The position numbers and the translations under genes were made by a program. The notes under the pieces are model-generated. The model was not told the DNA's origin, did no database searches, and saw nothing but the letters and a program-made list of their open reading frames with translations. A stretch of DNA of 64,000 nucleotides from Brachionus plicatilis (taxonomy: Eukaryota; Rotifera; Eurotatoria; Ploima; Brachionidae), in contig QEOQ01000104.1 of the NCBI GenBank assembly GCA_010279815.1, positions 124,001 to 188,000 of the forward strand, written 5' to 3'. Below, piece by piece: positions 55,305 to 64,000 of the stretch; the stretch's first letter is position 1; each line of letters starts with the position of its first letter.

Positions 55305-56372
55305 ATGAGCCTAGACTGCATGGATATAGCCAAGTGTTTGCTAGAAACGACGGCTTTTTCTTTTGGACCTGTGATTGCCATCGCTTCAGCTAGACACGGC
55401 CAAAAACAATGGATTAAATGCGAAATCCTAATGTCGATGGTCATGGGCCTCATTTTTTACATCAAGCCAGAAATGTTCTTGTCTCTTGTGGTAGCCTTTG
55501 CACCAACCTGAAAAAAAAATATTTTCAACTTTATTTTTCAAGCTTAACTCGACTCAAAAAGACTATCACAACTTTTTGTGCATGATGTACGGCTTCTACA
55601 TAATCTACTCTGTTCTCGTGCCACTGTTCCATTTGGAATCAATGGACAAGTCAATTTTCTACGGACATCACTGTTCCAAAGTCGTAGTGAGTTTTTTTTC
55701 TAAAATTTTTTTTTTTCTTTTTTGACAAAAATTCAAAAACAAATCTTAAGTCAAGCACTCTTTTAATTCTCAATGACGTCATATCATACAATCAAGGAGT
55801 TCATTGGAACGAAAATGTAATTATTAAAATTTATTACAAAAATTTGAAAAAAAAATAAAAAATTTTAAAAGTTGCTTTGTTTGTTCACTGGTTACCATCT
55901 GGTTAGCTTGGTTATTAATTTACATTTTCTGAGAATTGGTGACAAACCATGGGGCAGACATCCGTACACGGACAAAGTAGACGCAATAGCGCGCATTGAC
56001 TCCTTCATTTATTTGATAGCAGGCGTGTTTGTGTATGCGTTTCCGGAAAAGGCGATGCTTGACTTGACCGAGATGAACGAAAGCTACACGGCTCTGGGTC
56101 GATCGTGTGCAGCAATTCTTCTTTCGCTCAGCCTCGAGTCTTACTGTCTTTCCGAGTTTTTGTTCCTCGGAGACAAAAAGAAGTTCATGCATGCCCGGAT
56201 GGTGGGTAGTTTGGTAAAAGCCTTGGTAATTGTTCATGCCAATTTGTATTGGAAAATTTTGTCTCTCAATTCCTTTCTAGTTTTATTCACTATTAATGCT
56301 GCTTACAATTTAGTTGTAGTATACGGCTTTTTGGTTACACCCAAAGAACCAAAACAAAAATCAAGCGACTAG
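55305..56372 (+). CDS. Multi-pass membrane protein with internal duplication, unrecognised
   Basis: Four exons: 55305-55490, 55543-55686, 55751-55816 and 55872-56372, all introns phase 0, giving 298 residues. Hydropathy by eye suggests about eight membrane segments in two four-helix halves. The halves look homologous. Each has an entry helix ending ...F-Y/V-Y-x-x-P-E-x-x-L-x-L (FYIKPEMFLSL near 50-60 and VYAFPEKAMLDL near 180-192). Each then has two helices, a basic loop with K and H, and a final helix after an asparagine-containing stretch (VISYNQGVHW and VIVHANLYW). No catalytic motif or signal peptide. The 66-bp third exon is assigned because it has good splice signals and keeps the frame. 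Function unknown. Confidence 0.75.
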
Positions 56373-56965
56373 AGCTTTTTTATTATTTTTTTAGTTTTTT
56401 GTACCTATTTTAATAAATTTTGAAAAAGAAAATTTTTTTTTGTTTTTAATTAATAATAAAAGTGTCAAAAGATAATGTTGTTTAAATTGTGTGGACTTTA
56501 AAAGCAGGAAATCAGCAAGCAGTCAAACATTGTGAAAATGCTCAAGTTTAAAAAATTAGAAATTTAAACAAATTTTGTTTATTTATAAAATAAATTTTTA
56601 CTCCCTACTGGTCCTTAGAACTAATTCCTTAGTCAAATTTTAATTAAATTGAATTCGGAATTCTCAATGCTAATTGTTAATGTGAAATAAATTCTGAGCA
56701 AAAAAAATTATTTAATTTTTTCATGGCTCTGAATGATTTTAAAAAGAATTAAAGATTTCATTAAAGATAAAAAAGTAAAAACAAAGAATGAAGCACTATT
56801 ATTTTCATTTTATATTTCAATCGACGCCTTAAAGAAACAAGTAAAAATAAATTAAATATAAATTTAGAAAAAAATTAGTTTTTTAAAAAATATCTAATTT
56901 TAAATTTAAAATTTTTAATTCATTTTATGCTATTTTTTTCTTTTATTTATTTATTTTTTTTTAGA
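56373..56965. other. Intergenic DNA, no feature seen
   Basis: AT-rich 3' flank of the membrane-protein gene with AATAAA near 56410; nothing else recognised. Confidence 0.45.
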
Positions 56966-57865
56966 TTTTTTGAAGTTCAAATACAAATTGAACACCAATT
57001 CTTCCTTTTTTGATGATTTAAAATTAAAGTTAAAAAATATGAATACAAATGCTTTTAGAAAATAATATTTTAAATAAAAGACAGATATTATTTGTGTTAT
57101 TTTAAAGAGACAATTTAAGAGTGATAAAATAAAAAGTCATAGAAGAATAGATCTACTTGATAAAAAATAACTCTGATAGTGTGGACGAGTGATTAATTTT
57201 TTTTTTTTATTTTGAGCTTTTAAGCATTAAAAAAAAAAGCTTTTTAGTATTTTCTTTTGAAATAAATCATTATTTTAAAAATTATTTTTTTTTCAACTGA
57301 ATCTTAATAAAAAACTAAACTCAATATTAAAAAAGTGCCTGAAAAATTTTTTTCTAAATTTAATTCTCTACAAAATGATGTATTTATCAAACCATCAGAT
57401 AATTCGGTTCAGGAGTTATAATGCTTTAAACTTAATGATGATGGGGGGTCATGCGGGACTGTGAGACGGCTTATAAGTTGGACTAATTTTTTTTCAAATG
57501 AAAGCTGAGGTCAAATAACATAAAAAATATCTGTCCTTTACTTAAAATATAATTTTCTAGAAGAATTTGTATTCATGCTGCCTTGCACTTAAATTTGTTG
57601 CACTATGCCATCTTTACCATTTTCACCTTTTTCTCATGTTAAAATAAAATAAAGAATAAAACAAAAATAAGATTTAATTAAATTATTTATCTGATTTACT
57701 AAAAAATAAGAAAATAAAGATTTTATTTTAGGTAATAAAGGTGCAGCAAAGTATGTTTCAATATGTTGCTGTATTTTTTAAGTATTTTTTTTTAATTTTA
57801 ATTCATCAAAAAGAAAAAATTTTTAGTCAATTTGTTATTTTTTTTTACTTTGGACCTCACAATGT
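56966..57865. mobile_element. MITE family J, copy 2 (long, degraded)
   Basis: The left arm GAAGTTCAAATACAAATTGAAC matches the copy at 18207 in all but a few positions, and the right arm (complement CATTGTGAGGTCCAAAG) matches the other end. Interior blocks such as AGCAAAGTAT are shared. No target duplication. The centre (57420-57480) contains an unusual GGGGGGTCATGCGGGACT stretch absent from the short copy. Confidence 0.55.
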
Positions 57866-58744
57866 TAAATTTTTTATTTTAAAAGTCCTATGAGTTGTTT
57901 ACAACAAAAATGGTTCAGTTAGAAAGCCACTAGGAAGAAAGAAAGGTTCTACGAATAAATCGAAAAAATAATTTTTTTTTAAATTTTTTTATTCTCTTTT
58001 TTGTCTTAAATTTTTAAATTTAAATGCCGGGTCAATAATTAAAATTAAACTTTTTTATTATATTTAATATTTTTTATATATTTTTTATAATATTTTTTAA
58101 ATGCGCAATTTCATTGCATTGCAAAGTCTTTTAACTTTTTAAACTTTCAAATTTCAATTTAAAAAAATTGCAAATATGTAATTGCGTATTTGAAATTTTT
58201 GAGCAAAAAGAGCAAATTGAGAATTGAACAAAAATTTTACTTTACCAGCATAATTTCATGATAAGCAAGCCATGTTTTGCCATAAAAAAGTTCTAAGCAT
58301 AATTCTGTAACCGCAAATTTTGAAAGACTTTTGCAGATATTAAAATCGAGCTAAAAATTTAATAATTTTCATAAATGTTTACTTCTTTTATTAATCGTCT
58401 TTTAAAAAATTTTTTAGTCAAAGAATTCTTAAACTTTTTTTAACACTCTTCGACCCTTTTTTGGTAGTTATTTTGCTTATTTCTCGATAAATTTAATCAT
58501 TATTGCAATTTTTTTTTCCAAACTAGGATCAAAAAAATTTTAAAATCAATTTATTTTGATAACAAAACATTTTTATTTTCTTGCAAAAAAAAAAGAATAA
58601 GTTAAACCCGCAGAGGGTTTTTTTGGACCCTAAAAAATATTGCCTTCTATTTCGCAAAATAAATCAAAGACATGGCTAATTATACTTTTGATTCCCAACT
58701 CTATTTAATTCCTAGAATAAATAATAATTTTTTGAACCATGTCT
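57866..58744. other. AT-rich intergenic DNA
   Basis: No gene or bounded repeat seen. Confidence 0.45.
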
Positions 58745-59265
58745 AGATGAAAAGCTCTAGAAACTTCTTAGTAATGCGGATGATAACTAATCTGAAGTCC
58801 CTGATGATAATTATAATGATTTTGAAGAAGAAATGGAAGCATCAAATCAACCATGTACTGAATATGACTCAGATAATAAATAACCTGAATAAAAAGAAAC
58901 AAATAATGAAAAAACTGAGAAGAGACAAGTCTCAGATAAAAGATATTAAAATAAAAGATAATATTTTTGATTAAAAGATAAATTTTTAAAATTTATAAAT
59001 TTTTAATGAGAAAGTTAAGCCAACAAGCTTTGCCAAACATAAAACAATGAAACCAAACTGTCAGCATTTTTAATTATTTTTGACTTGCCCGTGATAAATT
59101 TATATTGAATTGTACCAATTGTCACTCGAAAGCTATAGATCCTGGAGTTTCATTTACAAAAGAAGATAAGTCAACTTTTATCGGTATTTATTATGCAAGA
59201 GGTGTTTGATACCAAAATGTTCCTCTCAAAGCCATTTTCCGGTGTTTGGGTGTTAGTAATAATTT
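58745..59265 (+). pseudogene. piggyBac-like transposase remnant
   Basis: One plus frame reads LSNADDN, a stop, then SEVPDDNYNDFEEEMEAS, an acidic N-terminus. Farther on (59137-59262) comes IDPGVSFTKEDKSTFIGIYY, ARGV, a stop, then NVPLKAIF. A-F-I-G-I-x-Y-x-R-G after an acidic leader resembles the start of piggyBac/PGBD transposase domains. Several stops and no catalytic Asp residues. The assignment rests on pattern only. Confidence 0.4.
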
Positions 59266-61213
59266 TTGATCATGATTATAAAATTTTTATAAAATCATGA
59301 ACTTCGTATTTTCACTTGGCAAATAGTTTATTTTTTTATTTAACATTCTATGTTAAATCCAAAAATGTATCTCTGCATTATTTCTATTAAGAATTAACAA
59401 TTTATTTAATAGTTTTAGTTTTATTTGATCATTTTGAGCATCGAAAATTGATCAGAACTAGACTTAATTATTTAAATTAGTGTTTTATTGAATATTTGTT
59501 TCCTTTTTCAACTATACTTAGTCAAAAGATATCTTAAATTTTTTTATTAAAAAAATATTTATGTTATGAGTAATTATGGATCACTTATTTATTCCAAACA
59601 GAATTAGAAAAATTATTTGCTTGATTTAACTAATTTAGGTTTTTAGGATTATGGCAAAACATGAAAAAATTGTCAAATTATTTAAAGAAAAAATATGGAG
59701 TTAAAATCATTAATACGACTTTTTTATTTTTAATTTTATTTTTATACTTTTTTATACAATTGCCTATGAGGCTTAAATATTTAATAAATAAATAAATAAA
59801 TAAAAAATTAAGAATTAGTGGAAGCTGAGTCACACTAATTGCTTACCGGATTTTTCTGTTAAGTCAAGAATGCAAGTTAAGTCTGATTCATTATTAGTCA
59901 TTTTGATAATATTTCTATTTGATATTGTCAAAAAAGGTTTTAAGTCAGTTATTTAAATTAGTTTTAATTCTTAATCACGAAATGCTCTAAATATTATGTC
60001 AAAAATAAAGGTAATATTTTATGGCAGAGTTTTTCATGAGTTCTATTTGCAGCATAATTTGATTAGCTAATTGGTTTTGTGCATACTAGCTATTTTTTGA
60101 TCACTAAAATTCTACTGATGGGTAACCAGATTGGCAACATATTTTGGTAACCTAATTTTGTAAAATATAAATTTATTGACCAGGTTTAGAATACAGTATA
60201 AAATACATTTTAGCAATATTTTCATATTTTCATTAATTTAAATCAATTGATATTCATCATAAACTTTTTGATTAATTTATAAAAGCTAATATAAATTTTT
60301 TTCATTATGATATTATTTAAACTTATTTTAATTTTAATTTTTTTTTTATTTTAATAAACTTTTTATTTAGTCGAAAAATTGAGACTTGAATCGATCAATT
60401 TTTATTCAAGTTAAATTTTTAAAAATCTGTTAAATTGGTCAAAAAATGAAATTTGAATTTAAAAAAACTAAACTTAAAACTTTTTTTACAGAAGAGATTT
60501 AGTTCTATTAATATATGCATAACATTTTTGTCATAAAATTTTGTTTTTTTTTTCTCCACGGTATTCTTTTAAATAAATTAATTTATAAAAAATTTATAAA
60601 AAAAATTTTCTCCCAGTGTGTCAAAAAAAATATCGATTTTATGCAATCGAGATATTTTCATTATTGACATTTTTATCTTCAAATTCTACTATGCCAAGTA
60701 CCTAAATGTCAATCATAAATCAGTTGCATTTTTGGCATGATTAAATTTTTAATTAAAAAGAAAATATTAAGTTTATTTTAAAAAAATTTTTAAAGCTAAT
60801 CGGATGAAATTACTTGCAAAATTTAATTATAATTTACGCAAGCTTCCCAAATGATAATTTAGATTTTTTGTCAATAAAAAAAAATATATTATTCTAATTT
60901 ATTATAAAATTTCAAAATAAAAAAGAGAAAAAAAAAGAGTTTTTTATTTTTGTTGAAAGTATGAGTAAGGCAAAAAATTAATTTAGTCAAATTAGCTCAT
61001 GACTATGACAATCAATATAGGCACTTAATAAGATCCCAAAAAATTGCATTGTGAACAAGTTTTTTGTTCATAATTTTAAATTTATGAAAATTAAATGAAT
61101 AATCGATAAAACCTTTTTCTTATTTTTTTGACTCAAAATTCATTTTCTTTTTTTTACTTGATCAAAGCACTTTTGAGCAAATTTTAAGTAATTTTTAGAC
61201 ACTTTGTGACACC
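59266..61213. other. Intergenic DNA upstream of the Munc18 gene
   Basis: A fragment resembling a family A end (CATGAACTTC, then TTGGCAAA) lies near 59305-59330. A family G-like block is near 59340-59420. A retroelement tail is at 59760 (next entry). Otherwise AT-rich without gene signals. Confidence 0.45.
59766..59806 (+). repeat. Retroelement tail: small hairpin plus (ATAA)n
   Basis: GCCTATGAGGC hairpin, then AAATATTTAATAAATAAATA. A hairpin followed by an ATAA microsatellite is typical of non-LTR retroelement 3' ends, as in the opposite-strand copies at 26.8 and 29.5 kb. Confidence 0.5.
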
Positions 61214-61911
61214 ATGTCTGCTGGTCTTCAATTAATCGTTGGCCAAAGTAATTTTACTTTCTCTTTGTTTCTGTTTTGATTTTTAATTTATTTTTTTAAA
61301 CTGCGCAGAAATAATGAACGATGTCCTCCGGGCAGATACAGTGAGAAAAAAAGGCGACTGGAAGGTCTTGGTAATGGACAACTTGGGCATGAGAATCATT
61401 TCTTCATGCTGTAAAATGCATGATATAATGAGTGAAGGGGTAACAAGTAATTTATTTAAATTATTTATTTTTGTTTAAATAAAATTTGGTAACAAAAAAT
61501 TTTGCTAGTTGTCGAGGACATAATGAAGAATCGAGAGCCATTGCCGCAATTAGAGGCAATTTATTTGATTCAACCTACTAGAGAGTCAATTGATAAGTTC
61601 ATTGGCGACTTTGACTCAAATAACATCAAGTATAGGGCAGCGCATTTGTTTTTCACCGAGGGATGTAACAACGAGTTGTTTAATAAACTGTCAAAATCAA
61701 AAGCTGCCAAGTACGTTCAAACTTTGAAGGAGATAAACGTGGCATTCTTGCCCACTGAAAGACAAGTTTTTTCACTGGACTCACCTGATACTTTTAGAAC
61801 ATTCTATCAGAACAAAGATCAATACAGAAGTGTGCATTTGGAACGAATTGCTGAACAAATCGCCACTTTGTGTGCCACACTTGGCGAGTACCCTTCAGTT
61901 AGGTACCGATT
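61214..61911 (+). CDS. STXBP1: Munc18/UNC-18/Rop (syntaxin-binding protein), first three exons, gene continues past the window
   Basis: Sec1/Munc18 protein that binds syntaxin and templates SNARE assembly for synaptic and general exocytosis. Exons: 61214-61247, 61309-61446 and 61509-61911 (donor GTAAGT at 61912), about 191 residues. Start [17 protein letters not shown] aligns with the vertebrate GLKAVVGEKIMHDV opening. Then come [29 protein letters not shown](M)[17 protein letters not shown] and [19 protein letters not shown], all characteristic of the syntaxin-1-binding domain 1. The subfamily is Munc18-1 like rather than Vps33, Vps45 or Sly1. The next intron is longer than 2 kb; later exons lie outside. 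Confidence 0.95.
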
Positions 61912-62714
61912 GTAAGTAGAATTTTTTTTTTTAATTCTTATTTAACAATTTGAAGCAAAAAATTTATTAATAAAATATTAATTTTAAATCTTAATTATAA
62001 AAAAACATATAATATAATTAAAAAAAACTAATTATTAAAAAAAAAATTAATAAAAATATTTTTTTACTAGGACCACATAATAATTATTTAATTATTACAT
62101 TATTAATAATCACTAAGTCATTGTGATAACTGCGGTCACATTTTTTTGTGAAAACATGATCATAAATGCGCGCATTCTCAAATTTTAATTTTCTAAAATA
62201 TTTTAAGTTAATAAAAATTGTAGAAAGAGATAAAAAAATTTAAAAAAATAAGAAAAAATATTTTTTGCTATCGTTTTAATAAATTTGAATTGATGTGTTT
62301 TTTTTTTAAATTAGTTCTTAGTTAGATAAAAAATAAGATTTTTTTAGTTTTGAATTAAAAAAAAAATTCTTAAGAAAATAGGTAAATTAAAAAAATTACT
62401 ATAATTTATTGAGAGATTGAAAATTGTGAAATTAAGTTAAAAATAGAACAAATATATTTCCTTTTAAGATCAAAAAATTAATCATATAATAAAGATTTTT
62501 TACAAATTAAAAATTAAACATAGATCATCATAGCATGTTAAACTTTTTACTAAAAATAGAATTTTTCATAGAAAAAAGGGACAAAAAATTAAATTAATCA
62601 TGGTTATTGATTAGATTAATTTTTATGATTTTATTTGAGGGTTTTGTGAAATTCAGTAAAAAATGATACAAAGAACAGAAAAGAATTTTAAAAAAATAGA
62701 ATTACTTTTTTTTA

Positions 62715-63249
62715 GGTAAATTGAAGTTTCAGATCAAATTTTAAGATCAAAACGATCTTTTAAAATTTTAAAACTTAACTAATCTAATGATTTTGATAGT
62801 TTTTAAAAAATAAACATTACCAGACATCTTATGTCTAATAATGATTCATTATCAAATTAACATCAAAATGATTGATCTCTAATTTATTTAACAAAAACAA
62901 TCAATTAATGAAATAATTCAGGTTAATTTAATTCAAAAATTCAAATTTATAACTTTTATATTCATTCATTCAAGCTTAAATAATTTTATTTTCCCACTTA
63001 ATTAAATTATAAATTTTAAAACAGTAAATTTTTGTCTTTAAAAGTAAGTTTTCATTAAAATCAATTAAAATATTTAAAATTATTTAAGTTCAATAAAAAG
63101 GGACAATTTACAATTTTAAATATGAAAAATAACATGACATGACATGTCAAGTAATTGCTTTGGAAATAAATTGTTTTTTCTCTATTTTTAAAAAAATATT
63201 ACAATTTGTATTTTTATCCTTTGATTTTGATCTCAAACTTCAATTTGCC
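62715..63249. mobile_element. MITE family B, copy 2
   Basis: 535 bp in opposite orientation to the copy at 8518. Ends GGTAAATTGAAGTTTCAG and the complement of GGCAAATTGAAGTTTGAG. Contains the same ACATGACATGTCAAGTAAT and AGACAT..ATGTCT palindromes. Flanking 9-mers TTTTTTTTA and TTTTTCTAA match at 7 of 9. Confidence 0.85.
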
Positions 63250-63622
63250 TTTTTCTAAAGGTTTAAACTTAATTCTGTAAATGCAAGATAGTGCAAGATT
63301 CAAAGTTGCATTAAATATCAAGGTCTGCTAAATTTGCAGAGTTTAGCAGAAATTAAATTTCAATATAATCGAGCGTAGTGAATTTTGCAGATTTTACAGT
63401 TGATACAACTTTGAATGTTGTACCATTCTGCATTCACAGAATTAATATTAAACTTTTTAGAAAAAAATTTATTTAATTTATTTACACTTTGTTCTGTTCT
63501 TTTGTACTGAACTTCACAAAACCTTATTGAGGATAAATAAATGTTAAACTAAATTTTTAATTTTACAAAAAAATATTTTTGTTCTTTATTTAATAATTTC
63601 ACAAGGCCCGATTTTTATTACC

Positions 63623-63893
63623 CTTAAACCTCTACATTTAAATATTTGTCTTTCTTTTTTTTAATTAATAATAAATTAATTTCTCTTTAAAAACGTGATT
63701 TTATTAAACTGGAAAGTAAACCTGAAAAAGGTTAAAATAAGTTTTATTCAAAAACTTTTTCAGGATAAACTAAGATATAAATAAAGCTAGGTTTACTATT
63801 CAATCCAATTTAATAAAATTACGTTCTTAAAAAGCAAATAACTTATTTTGAATTAAAAAAAGAAAGACCAATATTTAAATGTAGAGGTTTAAG
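63623..63893. mobile_element. Foldback element K
   Basis: 271 bp; CTTAAACCTCTACATTTAAA at the left is exactly complementary to the right end, and both arms continue through GTCTTTCTTTTTTT/AAAAAAAGAAAGAC and [19 protein letters not shown] sequence to a centre with ACCTGAAAAAGGTT and CTTTTTCAGG. No target duplication recognised. Confidence 0.7.
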
Positions 63894-64000
63894 TCTTACA
63901 TACCTTATTAAGTAATTTCAAGAAATCTATTTCATGGATCAGACGATATTTAAATAAAAAACAATTGTATTAAAAATTTACTTTAAATTATATTGTAAAA

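Larger units (their letters stand above)
61912..64000 (+). other. Munc18 intron 3 (incomplete)
   Basis: At least 2.1 kb. Holds MITE B2, family G-like CTGCAAA blocks near 63300-63440 and a foldback element at 63623. No further exon found. Confidence 0.7.

Noticed and set aside
1..64000. Bacterial-type operons, CRISPR arrays, prophage or toxin genes
   Set aside because: The window is eukaryotic throughout: spliced genes, nuclear tRNA genes with Pol III terminators and animal retroelements.

Overview
The window is nuclear DNA of an AT-rich invertebrate animal. The genes have spliceosomal introns (many only 45 to 75 bp, AT-rich, GT-AG), use the standard code, and are separated by long AT-rich stretches full of transposon remains. 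Gene content is metazoan: a BET bromodomain protein, ARFRP1, SURF2, a long-chain acyl-CoA synthetase, Tudor proteins of the germline piRNA type, and a Munc18/UNC-18 neuronal secretion protein. I cannot name the species. Base composition and style would suit a rotifer, a mite or another small AT-rich protostome, but this is a guess.

Layout. 1-6.6 kb: an unusually large single-exon BET gene on the minus strand and its purine-rich 5' flank. 6.6-9.2 kb: intergenic, with two intact miniature inverted-repeat elements. 9.2-11.4 kb: SURF2 (6 exons) and ARFRP1 (2 exons), head to tail on the plus strand. 11.4-14 kb: transposon debris including a Tigger/pogo-like transposase tail. 14-15.2 kb: a single-exon leucine-rich-repeat membrane protein on the minus strand. 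15.2-20.3 kb: mostly unreadable AT-rich DNA with two MITEs. 20.3-26.6 kb: ACSL in five exons, with a 3.9-kb third intron full of repeats. 27.5-34.2 kb: an RRM plus Tudor protein in six exons. 36.5-39.8 kb: a second Tudor protein with five Tudor cores in one exon. 41.9-42.9 kb: tRNA-Gly(GCC) and tRNA-Val(AAC). 43-51.9 kb: a nest of transposons holding a very young Ty3/gypsy element (identical 221-bp LTRs, chromodomain integrase, env-like region). 53-53.7 kb: a decayed Penelope-like element. 55.3-56.4 kb: a multi-pass membrane protein with an internal duplication. 57-61 kb: intergenic with a piggyBac-like fossil. 61.2-64 kb: the first three exons of a Munc18 gene that runs off the window.

The cellular genes do not form a pathway. 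The one suggestive grouping is the tandem pair of Tudor genes, whose families normally bind methylated Piwi proteins and help silence transposons; here they lie in a region heavily invaded by transposons. The clearest less-described feature is the set of small inverted-repeat elements. Several sequence-unrelated families share GG-type ends and 8-9 bp target duplications, which points to one transposase superfamily, and a decayed Mutator-like zinc-finger fragment lies in the window. A second group has CAG ends and 8-bp duplications, as in hAT elements.

All exon structures come from reading splice signals and reading frame by eye. Element boundaries supported by target-site duplications are firm; others are approximate.
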